38,381 nt of DNA from an uncultured Saprospiraceae bacterium (GTDB lineage: Bacteria > Bacteroidota > Bacteroidia > Chitinophagales > Saprospiraceae): contig CALDYJ010000029.1 of NCBI GenBank assembly GCA_937941095.1, positions 1-38,381 on the forward strand. The letters are read 5' to 3'. The stretch's first letter is position 1; each line of letters begins with the position of its first letter. Made by a program: the position numbers and the translations under genes. The notes under the pieces are model-generated. The model was not told where the DNA came from, did not search any database, and was given only the letters and a program-made list of their open reading frames with translations. Shown here piece by piece: positions 17,203-25,950 of this stretch.

Positions 17203-19809
17203 ATGAAATATTCAAACAAAATGTTTGTTGTGATGCTGTGCATGTTTATAACTGCAAGCATCAGCGCCCAGGACAATTTAGTCGATACATTAATCTATGA
17301 TGTTAAAGGCAATTGCGGTTCTTGCAAAGCTAGGATTGAAGCAGCTGCCATTTTTTCAGATGGCGTAATGAAAGCTTCTTATGCTACAGAACTGGAAAAA
17401 TTAACAGTAAGAGTTCACGTGCCTACCTATAATGAAGTGGGATTGCACGAAAATATAGCAGCAGTTGGGCATGATACAAATTTAGCAAAATCCAAAAGAA
17501 AAGTTTACAATGCATTGCCAGCTTGCTGTAAATATAGAGACAGGAAACCTAAGGAAGAAGAAGCGATTACATCTCCTTATGATTTTCCCGAAGTAGGTGG
17601 TAGTGGCATAAATCCCAAGGATCATCAACATGGAGAGGATATGGTTTGTGGGATGATTTATGAAGAAGATGAACTTGGCAATCTCGAACCTTTAATTGGT
17701 GCAACCGTCAGTTGGAAAGGAACAGCAAATGGAACGAGCACAGATTTAGATGGACACTTTGAATTAAAAAAACATCCTGTCATTTCAGAAGTTGTCATCA
17801 GTTACGTAAGCTATCAAGCAGATACCTTATCAATGAAAGATAAGCAAATGGTCTCTGTTGTACTTTCAAATGCCATAGATCTTGAAGAAGTAAAAGTAGT
17901 GCACAGACGAAAAACAACTGAAGTTTCATACCTCAATCCCATCAAGCTTCAAAACATTGGAGAAAAAGAATTACTTAAAGCTGCTTGTTGTAGTGTTGCA
18001 GAAAGTTTTGAAACCACGCCTGCAGTAGACGTAACTTTTACTGATGCAGTTACTGGGACCCGAAAAATTCAAATGTTAGGGCTAGAAGGACCTTATATTC
18101 AGGTAATGAGGGAAAACATGCCTTACATTCGAGGGGCAGCAGCGGCATATGGATTGACTTATACTCCAGGTACTTATTTACAAGGGATCCAATTGAATTT
18201 AGGAGCTGGTTCTGTTGTAAATGGATTTGAAAGTTTTACTGGTCAAATCAATCTGGAACTAAAGAAGCCAGAAAATATGGAAAAACTTTATGCAAATTTA
18301 TATGCAAACGAAGGAGGTCGTGTAGAAGCTAATTTAAATTTAAAACATGAGGTCTCAGAGAAGTGGCATGCTGGAACTTTATTACATACTAAATACAATC
18401 GAATAGAAAGAGATAGAAATAATGATAATTTTTTAGATGGCGCATTATCAACTCAATTCATTGGATTACATAGATGGAAATATTTTGGAGATAATGGATT
18501 AAGAATCCAATTCGGTCTCAAAGGAACTTACATTGATAACATAGCTGGTCAATTAGGTTTTAAAGATGTTTTAGACGATGAAACGATATCCTTGTGGGGA
18601 GCGAATGTATTAACAAAAAGAATAGAAGGCTGGACAAAGCTTGGAAAAATATTTGAAGACAATCCTTTTAAAAGTATCGCTGTCCAATTATCTGGAAGCT
18701 ATCATACACAAGATGGGATTTACGGTCTTAAAACCTATAATGTAGATCAAGAATCTTTTTATAGTAATTTCATCTTCCAAAATATAATAAATGATTCTTC
18801 GCATAAATACAAAACAGGATTAAGTTTTCAATACGATAAATTTGAAGAATTAGTATTAGTCACACCGTTTAATAGAAAAGAAATTATTCCTGGTGCCTTC
18901 TTTGAATACAGTTATTCATTCTTAGATAAGTTCAATGCAATATTAGGTATAAGAGCAGATCATCATAATAATTATGGATTCTTTTATACACCAAGACTGC
19001 ACATGCGATATGCACCGATAGAAACATTAGTATTCAGACTTGGAGCTGGTCGAGCGCAAAGAACAGCTTCTGTATTTTCGGAAAATACTGGAATGTTTGC
19101 TTCCAATCGAAGAATTAGCTTAACCCCTGGACCAAATATGGACAATCCTTATTATCTAAATCCTGAAGTGGCCTGGAATTTTGGTTTAAATATGAGTACT
19201 AGCATAAAAATCGCAGATCGAGATGCGATATTTGGTTTGGATTACTACTACACCTATTTTATAGACCAAGTTATTGTTGATTACGACCTCAATGCTACCT
19301 CAGTTTCTATTTATAATTTAGATGGTAAATCATACTCTGGTAGTTTTCAAGCGCAATTAGATTATGAGTTATTTACAAATTTCGACATTCGCTTGGCTTA
19401 TAGAAACAATAATGTTAAAACAAAATACGTAGAAGGTTTACTTCAAAAGCCTCTAATTTCAAAACAAAGAGCTTTTTTAAACCTTGCTTACGAGATTCCA
19501 AAGTCTTGGAATTTTGATTTTACTTTAAATTGGCAGGATACTAAAAGAATCCCCGGTACAGAATCAAATCCTGTTGAATATCAAATTGATTCACAATCTC
19601 CTGCTTTTTTTGTTGCTAACACTCAGATTAGCAAACATTTAGGAGAATTTGAAATTTATTTAGGTGCCGAAAATTTATTCGATTATCGGCAAGATGACCC
19701 TATAATATCCGTTGAAAATCCATTTGGGGAATATTTTGATAGTAGTTTAATATGGGGACCTATATTTGGGAGAAATGTTTATACAGGCTTAAGATGGAAG
19801 ATTAAGTAA
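17203..19809 (+). CDS. TonB-dependent receptor with N-terminal heavy-metal-associated domain
   Basis: An 868-residue outer membrane receptor. The start at 17203 is preferred over the in-frame ATG at 17137 because it yields a clean signal peptide (MKYSNKMFVVMLCMF, cleavage after SAQ) and does not overlap the previous gene. An HMA-type metal-binding domain follows, with the GNCGSCKARIE motif (Cys38, Cys41) and a later ACCKYRDRK. Then come a carboxypeptidase-regulatory-like domain (about residues 145-215), the plug domain (about 235-345, with AACCSVAESFETTPAVDV) and the beta-barrel ending in GLRWKIK. The Cys pairs suggest a receptor for copper or another soft transition metal, or a metal complex. 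No SusD partner is present, which also fits a metal receptor better than a glycan one. Confidence 0.93.
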   Translation: MKYSNKMFVVMLCMFITASISAQDNLVDTLIYDVKGNCGSCKARIEAAAIFSDGVMKASYATELEKLTVRVHVPTYNEVGLHENIAAVGHDTNLAKSKRKVYNALPACCKYRDRKPKEEEAITSPYDFPEVGGSGINPKDHQHGEDMVCGMIYEEDELGNLEPLIGATVSWKGTANGTSTDLDGHFELKKHPVISEVVISYVSYQADTLSMKDKQMVSVVLSNAIDLEEVKVVHRRKTTEVSYLNPIKLQNIGEKELLKAACCSVAESFETTPAVDVTFTDAVTGTRKIQMLGLEGPYIQVMRENMPYIRGAAAAYGLTYTPGTYLQGIQLNLGAGSVVNGFESFTGQINLELKKPENMEKLYANLYANEGGRVEANLNLKHEVSEKWHAGTLLHTKYNRIERDRNNDNFLDGALSTQFIGLHRWKYFGDNGLRIQFGLKGTYIDNIAGQLGFKDVLDDETISLWGANVLTKRIEGWTKLGKIFEDNPFKSIAVQLSGSYHTQDGIYGLKTYNVDQESFYSNFIFQNIINDSSHKYKTGLSFQYDKFEELVLVTPFNRKEIIPGAFFEYSYSFLDKFNAILGIRADHHNNYGFFYTPRLHMRYAPIETLVFRLGAGRAQRTASVFSENTGMFASNRRISLTPGPNMDNPYYLNPEVAWNFGLNMSTSIKIADRDAIFGLDYYYTYFIDQVIVDYDLNATSVSIYNLDGKSYSGSFQAQLDYELFTNFDIRLAYRNNNVKTKYVEGLLQKPLISKQRAFLNLAYEIPKSWNFDFTLNWQDTKRIPGTESNPVEYQIDSQSPAFFVANTQISKHLGEFEIYLGAENLFDYRQDDPIISVENPFGEYFDSSLIWGPIFGRNVYTGLRWKIK

Positions 19810-19985
19810 GAACTACCTTTAAATATTTGTCCTTTAAAGCCTATTAAACATAGTGTTTCTGGGCTAAACCTAAACGATAAATACATTGAAAAAGTATTTA
19901 TTCCATTACTATATATTACGATTAAAATACTTTATAAATACTAACTTTATTCATCTAATTTCGTTTGAAAATTAACGTACATTAA

Positions 19986-22553
19986 ATGGATAATTCAATA
20001 TTAAAAAAGATCTTACCTCATTTAGGAGCTTACATCATTATGATGGCAGCCTCATTTCTCTTTTTTCTCCCTCTTTTTCAGAACAAAACGATATCTGCGG
20101 GTGATGAATTTAGAGCAAAAGCTTTACAAACAGAAATCAAAACCTTCAAAGGCATTGATGGAAAATCAAGCTTGTGGACAAATGCTACTTTCAGCGGAAT
20201 GCCAAGCTATCAAATATTAAATCCAGGGAAAAGCAATTACACTAAAATAGTACATAGAGCAACGATGCTTTTTCAAGGAGCTAACGAACCTCAATTTGTA
20301 TTGTTGGTTGCCATGTTTCTCTGCTATCTCTTATTGATCTGTTTAAAAGTGGATTGGAGGATAGCTTTAATCGGATCCATAGGTTATGGATTGTCGACCT
20401 ATTTTATCGATTTAGCAGAAGCTGGTCATAATTCTAAAATTCTCACGATGGCATGGGTTCCTGGGGTATATGCTGGAGCCATACTTGCCTTTGATAAAAA
20501 ATACCTCTTAGGGGGAGCACTTTTTGCTTTATGTTTTTCAATAAATTTATACGCAAATCACTTTCAAATTACTTTTTATCTATTTCTCATGTTGGTTATT
20601 ATGGGAATAGTAAAGTTTGTTTATGCTTTAAAAAGCAATACGCTCCCATCATTTAGTAAAGCGGTTGGAATTTTAACCTTAGCTGGCTTATTAGGTTTAG
20701 GTGCCAATTTATCCAGAATTTGGACTACTCAAGAATACTCAAAAGAGACGATTAGAGGAAAATCTGAGCTTTCTTCAAAAGCAAAAAAAGGCGATGGCTT
20801 AGACAAGAACTATATTTTTGCATGGAGTTATGGAATTAAAGAGACATTCACGCTTATGATTCCAAATTTTTATGGTGGAGGTACTTCTCATACAATGCGA
20901 GGAACCAAAACGCATGATCGATTATACAATCAAATTAAAAATCAAGCTTTAAAAAATGGTGCATCTCTTGAACTCGCTCAAAAATCTGCAGAGCAGCAAG
21001 TTTCTCTTTTATTTTATTGGGGAAAACAGCCCTTTGTAGGAGTTGCCATTTACTTTGGAATAGTCCTATGTTTTCTCTTCTTTTTAGCAATATTTCTCGT
21101 AAAAGGAGATTTAAAAGTATGGCTACTAGCTTCAGCAGTATTTGCTTTGAGTTTAGCTTGGGGGAACAATTTTTTCTTAAATGAATTCTTCGTCGATTAT
21201 TTACCTCTTTTTAATAAATTCAGAGCTGTTTCTATGGCTCTTGGTATTTCTCATTTATCTGTGATTGCACTTGCCATGCTAGGGCTCAAAGGAATTACAG
21301 ATTCTACCATTCCAATTGCTAAAAAGAAAAATGCACTTTTTATTTCTCTTGGCATAACAATAGGTTTATGTCTTTTAGCTATGATCTTGGGTAGTCTATC
21401 GACAATGGTTGGTAAAAATGATAGTCGTGTAGGTGAGCAATTAGTAAGCCTATTACAAGAAGATAGAAAATCACTTTTATACAATGATGTAATAAGATCA
21501 TTAATTCTCGTTTTCATTGCTGGTTCCCTTTTGTGGGCGTATTTAAGTGGAAAGATAAAATCCACCATTTTAATCCTGATCCTAGCAGTAGTTTCAATTG
21601 GAGAAGTGTGGATGGTAAATAAAAGAGTTTTCTTTAGTGAAAAGTACGAGACAATAAAAGCTAATAACGAAGTTGAACCTTATAAAGCAGACCTTGAGAT
21701 TCTAAAAGACAAAGATTTACATTATCGAGTGCTAGATCTTGCTGACGGTAATCCTTTTGAAAATGCAAGGACTTCTTATTTCCATAAAAGTGTAGGTGGG
21801 TATCATGCTGCCAAATTAATGAGGTATCAAGATTTCATTGAAAAGTATTTAAGTGCCCCATCAAAATCTATGCATCTATTTAGAATGCTTAACACTAAAT
21901 ATATTATTGAAGGGAATGGTGCGAATTCGAATGCTAAAAAGATTCCTGATCCACTCGGTAACGCTTGGTTTGTGAATGAATTTTCAATCGTTAATAATGG
22001 CGATGAAGAACTAGCCGCATTGGCAAATTTAGATCCAAAAAACAAAGCTATTGTTCAAAAAGATTTTTCTGAATCCTTAGCAAATTTCAACATTACTCCT
22101 GATGAAAATGCATCAATAAAATTAGTTGATTATCATCCAGATGAATTGACATACGAGTATTCCTGTAAGACGGATCAATTTGCAGTATTCTCAGAAATAT
22201 ACTATCCTCCATCTAAAGGTTGGAATTTATATTTGAACGATCAAAAAATTGCACCCTTTTTCAAAACGAACTTTTTATTACGTGGATCTATTTTGCCTGC
22301 ATCTGATAAGGGGAAATTAGTAATGAAATTTGAACCTAAATCATTTAAAATAGGAGAACTAATTTCAAAAATTTCATCAATATTAATCCTACTCTTTTTT
22401 GTAGGGGGTATTATTTTATACTTTAAAAACAATTCTCTACCAGAGGTTACATTGCTAGAGGATAATAAATTGGAAGAAAAGAAAACAGTGACTGTTAATG
22501 AAAAGAAAAAGCTTGTTGCAAGAAAATCAAAAAAGAATAAAAAGAATAAGTGA
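19986..22553 (+). CDS. YfhO-family multi-spanning membrane protein
   Basis: An 855-residue protein with about 12 hydrophobic segments in the first 560 residues, a soluble domain (about 565-770, with RVLDLADGNPFENARTSYFH and SVGGYHAAKLMRYQDFIEKY), one last transmembrane helix near 795-815 and a Lys-rich tail. This is the layout of Bacteroidota YfhO-like proteins, a GT-C-related membrane family. In Bacillus, YfhO takes part in glycosylation of lipoteichoic acid; transfer of a lipid-linked sugar to a periplasmic acceptor is plausible here but not shown. Its stop overlaps the GTG start of the next gene by four bases, so it may be the first gene of the surface-glycan operon. The 176 bases upstream hold no clear gene or strong promoter. 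Confidence 0.88.
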   Translation: MDNSILKKILPHLGAYIIMMAASFLFFLPLFQNKTISAGDEFRAKALQTEIKTFKGIDGKSSLWTNATFSGMPSYQILNPGKSNYTKIVHRATMLFQGANEPQFVLLVAMFLCYLLLICLKVDWRIALIGSIGYGLSTYFIDLAEAGHNSKILTMAWVPGVYAGAILAFDKKYLLGGALFALCFSINLYANHFQITFYLFLMLVIMGIVKFVYALKSNTLPSFSKAVGILTLAGLLGLGANLSRIWTTQEYSKETIRGKSELSSKAKKGDGLDKNYIFAWSYGIKETFTLMIPNFYGGGTSHTMRGTKTHDRLYNQIKNQALKNGASLELAQKSAEQQVSLLFYWGKQPFVGVAIYFGIVLCFLFFLAIFLVKGDLKVWLLASAVFALSLAWGNNFFLNEFFVDYLPLFNKFRAVSMALGISHLSVIALAMLGLKGITDSTIPIAKKKNALFISLGITIGLCLLAMILGSLSTMVGKNDSRVGEQLVSLLQEDRKSLLYNDVIRSLILVFIAGSLLWAYLSGKIKSTILILILAVVSIGEVWMVNKRVFFSEKYETIKANNEVEPYKADLEILKDKDLHYRVLDLADGNPFENARTSYFHKSVGGYHAAKLMRYQDFIEKYLSAPSKSMHLFRMLNTKYIIEGNGANSNAKKIPDPLGNAWFVNEFSIVNNGDEELAALANLDPKNKAIVQKDFSESLANFNITPDENASIKLVDYHPDELTYEYSCKTDQFAVFSEIYYPPSKGWNLYLNDQKIAPFFKTNFLLRGSILPASDKGKLVMKFEPKSFKIGELISKISSILILLFFVGGIILYFKNNSLPEVTLLEDNKLEEKKTVTVNEKKKLVARKSKKNKKNK

Positions 22554-24064
22554 TAAAGGCATTAGATTTCGTACTTAATACTAAAATCTATAAAAGAATT
22601 TTTGGGAGTAAATACATTAGTCCAAAATTGTATTTTGAACTTAACCCAATAAATTTTTTATTTCAACATAGAAGAAATGAAAAAATATTTCGTTACGATA
22701 CCATTGTTAGATTATTAGCAATTGAAAATTTTTTCGGAAAAAATGACAGTGGTTGGAATTTGTATCTTAAGATGCAGTTTCAAAGACAACAAAACAAAGA
22801 AATTAAAAGTTTAGAAGATTTTAAACTTGATTTCATCAAACTTATAAAAAGTTTTGAAGCAAATGGTTTTGATAGTAATCATCCGATTAAAATAAACAAC
22901 AATAATCATCTTGCTGATGGCTCACATAGACTTGCTTGTGCGATATATTTCAATCTTGATAAAGTTTTTTTAAAGAGAGATATTTTAAATAAAAAAAATG
23001 TAGATTTTTCCATTGATTGGTTTCGTGAAAACAATTTTACGTCTTCCGAAATAAAAATTATAACAGATAGATTAGCTTCTATCTCTAAAAAAACAAGAAC
23101 ACCTTTCATGGCTATAATTTGGCCTTGCGGTGTGAAATATAATAAAGAAATTTTAAGCTCAATTTCGGATTTATATGAAATACAATCTAAAAAAGAAATT
23201 CAGTTTGAAAATAACATAGCATTCGAAAAATATGTTCGAGGTATGTATTCAATTGATGACATTGATGATTGGAAAATCAATAAAAAATTGAAGTTTATGG
23301 AAACTTACCATAAAACAATTTTTGAAATTCTATTTATAGTGGAACACCCGACTTATAGAAAGAAAAAACTAAACGAGAAATTGATTGAAGTGAATATTGA
23401 AGCAATTAAGAATAAAATAAGAACTGAATTTAAGCCGAAAGTTGCAAACTATTTTCATGATGTACTAATTCACATTGGTGACAATACTGAGCATACCATA
23501 CATATGCAAGGTATTACTCAAAAAGATCTAAACATTAAGGAGTTTTTAGACTCCATAGATTTGCTCGAATATGCGATACTTAAAACTGAGACCCCGTATA
23601 TGCCTAAAAATTTTCCAAGCACCTATCCCTTAGGAAAGGATTTAGATATATTAAGTTCTAAAAAAGACTTTGCAAAAATTAGTTCGAAGTTAAATTCTTT
23701 TTGCAATAAGTATTCAGAAAAATATACCATTAAAAAATTTAATGAAGACAATAGATACAGGGTTAGATTTGAATTAAATGATTTTTTATGTTATCAGATA
23801 GATCTAATAAGTAAATTTCCAGGAGATTTAAACATAGACTTATTTAAATCTACTCAGCACAGAATTAAATCAAAAGGGTATTATGTATTAATCGAAAAAT
23901 TTGAAATCTTAGTTCGATGTGTTGAGTATCTTCAAAACAAGAAGAAACAACATCATGTTGAATTCTTAAAAAAAGTAAATCTCGAGCCCCATTGGAGCCT
24001 AATAAAAAATCATTTCACCCATTCTCAAATAAAAGAATTAAAGAAAAAAATATGCGAAATATAA
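22550..24064 (+). CDS. ParB-like domain fused to a nucleotidyltransferase-like domain, unknown function
   Basis: A 504-residue protein I do not recognise as a characterised enzyme. The start is GTG at 22550, overlapping the stop of the YfhO gene (GTGA); the first ATG lies far inside. Residues about 115-135 contain LADGSHRLACAIYF, the DGxHR signature of ParB/Srx-like nucleotide-binding folds. Residues about 355-440 contain PLGKDLDILSS, a GxDxD-type motif of nucleotidyltransferase folds, with a later acidic strand CYQIDLISKFPGDLNID that could supply the third carboxylate. A His-rich segment (FHDVLIHIGDNTEHTIHM) lies near residue 305. The next gene starts inside its end (13-base overlap). The context suggests a role in phosphoryl or nucleotidyl transfer onto a surface glycan. 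AT content is high, but similar to the flanking glycan genes. Confidence 0.7.
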   Translation: MIKALDFVLNTKIYKRIFGSKYISPKLYFELNPINFLFQHRRNEKIFRYDTIVRLLAIENFFGKNDSGWNLYLKMQFQRQQNKEIKSLEDFKLDFIKLIKSFEANGFDSNHPIKINNNNHLADGSHRLACAIYFNLDKVFLKRDILNKKNVDFSIDWFRENNFTSSEIKIITDRLASISKKTRTPFMAIIWPCGVKYNKEILSSISDLYEIQSKKEIQFENNIAFEKYVRGMYSIDDIDDWKINKKLKFMETYHKTIFEILFIVEHPTYRKKKLNEKLIEVNIEAIKNKIRTEFKPKVANYFHDVLIHIGDNTEHTIHMQGITQKDLNIKEFLDSIDLLEYAILKTETPYMPKNFPSTYPLGKDLDILSSKKDFAKISSKLNSFCNKYSEKYTIKKFNEDNRYRVRFELNDFLCYQIDLISKFPGDLNIDLFKSTQHRIKSKGYYVLIEKFEILVRCVEYLQNKKKQHHVEFLKKVNLEPHWSLIKNHFTHSQIKELKKKICEI

Positions 24065-24933
24065 AATACGCAGAACCAAAGGTCATCGCTGAAATAGGAT
24101 GTAACCATATGGGTCAAATGGATATTGCAAAAGAACTAATCCTTTCTGCAAAAAAATGCAATGCACACTATGCTAAATTTCAAAAAAGAAATTCTAAGGA
24201 ACTATTGACAGAGTCACAATATAATGCTCCACATCCTGTGCCTTATAATTCTTATGGAAATACGTACGGTGAACACAGAGAGTTTTTAGAATTTGATGTT
24301 GCCCAACATCAAGAATTGAAAAAATTTAGTGAGGAAAATGGAATTGGGTATGCCACTTCTGTTTGGGACATAACTTCTGCAAATGAAATTATATCTATAA
24401 ATCCTGATTACATAAAAATTCCGTCAGCTTGTAATAACAACTTTGATTTATTAAAAATACTACGGGATGATTATAAAGGCGGAATTCATATTTCTTTCGG
24501 TATGACTACCTTAAAAGAAATTGATGAAATTATAAATTTCTTAAATAAAAATGATTCCGCGCAAGAACGTCTTGTTGTGTATTCATGTACTTCTGGCTAT
24601 CCAGTACCTTTTAAAGACGTTTGTCTTTTAGAAATTGAAAGAATAAAAGAATTATATCTATCAAAAATAAAAGAAATAGGATTTTCTGGCCATCATTTAG
24701 GAATTGCTATTGACATTGCCGCTTATGCTTTGGGTGCAAACTGGATTGAAAGGCATTTTACAAAAGATAGAACTTGGAAAGGTACAGATCATGCTGCTTC
24801 CTTAGAAGAAGCTGGTTTAGGTAAATTATGTAGAAACCTTGATGCAACTTTTAAATCAATGACTTTCAAAAAATCAGAAATTCTTGAAATAGAAAAAGTG
24901 CAAAGAGACAAATTAAAATATAGGAAAGTATGA
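24052..24933 (+). CDS. NeuB-type nonulosonate (sialic acid-like) synthase lacking the SAF domain
   Basis: A 293-residue synthase that would condense phosphoenolpyruvate with a hexosamine or hexose (or its 6-phosphate) to give a nine-carbon acid. The start at 24052 opens eight residues before the VIAEIGCNHMG strand; the longer frame from 23992 lies wholly inside the previous gene. The NeuB fold is shown by AKFQKR, the active-site GMTT, YSCTSGYPVP, FSGHHLG and ERHFTKDRTWKGTDHAASLE. Wording such as GNTYGEHREFLEF and TWKGTDHAASLE is closer, as I recall the families, to the animal sialate-9-phosphate synthase than to bacterial NeuB. The protein stops after the TIM barrel: the C-terminal antifreeze-like SAF domain, normally about 60 residues, is absent. 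It overlaps the methyltransferase by four bases (ATGA). Confidence 0.88.
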   Translation: MRNIKYAEPKVIAEIGCNHMGQMDIAKELILSAKKCNAHYAKFQKRNSKELLTESQYNAPHPVPYNSYGNTYGEHREFLEFDVAQHQELKKFSEENGIGYATSVWDITSANEIISINPDYIKIPSACNNNFDLLKILRDDYKGGIHISFGMTTLKEIDEIINFLNKNDSAQERLVVYSCTSGYPVPFKDVCLLEIERIKELYLSKIKEIGFSGHHLGIAIDIAAYALGANWIERHFTKDRTWKGTDHAASLEEAGLGKLCRNLDATFKSMTFKKSEILEIEKVQRDKLKYRKV

Positions 24934-25943
24934 TTTCTTCAAGGTACATAAATGACAATAAATCAATACTAACCTTAACTGATCTTCAAGAAAAGACTAA
25001 GAAAATAGTACAATCAAAAGTATTAAATGGTACTTATGTTTTTGAAGAGAAAAAATGTGCCATTTGTGATACAACAAATTTTGAACTCTTAGCTGAAAAA
25101 GATCGATATGGTTTGTATTGTCCTTTACAAATCTGTAAAGATTGTGGGCTGATTCAAATTACGCCTAGAATGACTCAAAATTCTTATGACAAGTTTTACA
25201 AAAACGAATATAGGGATCTCTACATGGGTACAGTTTTAGATAAAGTTGAATATTTTGAATCTAGGTATAAAGCAGGTGAAAAAATCTTTAATTACCTTAA
25301 GAATTATTTACCAAAATTAGAAAACAAAACTGAATTCAAGGTCTTAGATGTAGGTTGTGGTATAGGTGGAATTATAAAATTCTTTAAAGATCAAGGATAT
25401 AAAACTAAAGGAATAGATTTAGGAGAAGAATTCATTGCTTATGGTAAAGCTAACCATGGTTTAAATTTAGAAGTAACCAAATTAGTTCATTTAGATCCAT
25501 CTATTAAGTATGACTTAATTATTTATTCCCATGTTTTCGAACATCTTTTAGATCTTAAAGCAGAGCTGAAGCAAATCAAAAATTTATTAAACCCAAATGG
25601 TATTTTATACATTGAAGTACCTGGCCTCATGAATTCTGAAAGTTTCAACATGGGTTATAAAGGTGATTTTTTAAAGTTTCATCAAAATGCACACACCTAT
25701 GCATTTAACAATTCTACCTTAAATAATGCAATATGCTCTAATGGATTTAATTGTCTGGCAGGAAACGACAAAGTTCAAGCTGTTTATCAATATAGTGCTG
25801 ACAATAATTATCAGGTCGTTAATAATTATAAGCAAATGATGGATTATTTGAAGTTAGCAGAAAAATATCATTCTTGGTATCCTTTTACTCCATACAATCT
25901 CAAGCATTTACCAAAACTAATTAAAAGAAAAATAAACTCTTAA
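24930..25943 (+). CDS. Zinc-finger class I SAM-dependent methyltransferase
   Basis: A 337-residue methyltransferase, probably acting on the glycan or its nucleotide sugar. The N-terminal part has a putative zinc site of two CxxC pairs (Cys43/46 and Cys69/72), as in the Methyltransf_13-type sugar C-methyltransferases. The SAM motif I is VLDVGCGIGG (residues 138-147), followed by GIDLGEEF and a YSHVFEHLLD strand. It is shorter than the about 410 residues usual for full C-methyltransferases and lacks their C-terminal domain, so an O- or N-methyltransfer reaction is as likely. It lies between the synthase and the CMP-activating enzyme, which points to the nonulosonate as substrate, but this is inference. 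The next gene starts seven bases after its stop. Confidence 0.85.
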   Translation: MISSRYINDNKSILTLTDLQEKTKKIVQSKVLNGTYVFEEKKCAICDTTNFELLAEKDRYGLYCPLQICKDCGLIQITPRMTQNSYDKFYKNEYRDLYMGTVLDKVEYFESRYKAGEKIFNYLKNYLPKLENKTEFKVLDVGCGIGGIIKFFKDQGYKTKGIDLGEEFIAYGKANHGLNLEVTKLVHLDPSIKYDLIIYSHVFEHLLDLKAELKQIKNLLNPNGILYIEVPGLMNSESFNMGYKGDFLKFHQNAHTYAFNNSTLNNAICSNGFNCLAGNDKVQAVYQYSADNNYQVVNNYKQMMDYLKLAEKYHSWYPFTPYNLKHLPKLIKRKINS

Positions 25944-25950
25944 TCACAAA

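Noticed and set aside
17064..17300. 78-residue open frame overlapping the Cys-rich gene and the receptor gene.
   Set aside because: It is in a different frame from both strong genes and has no recognisable content.
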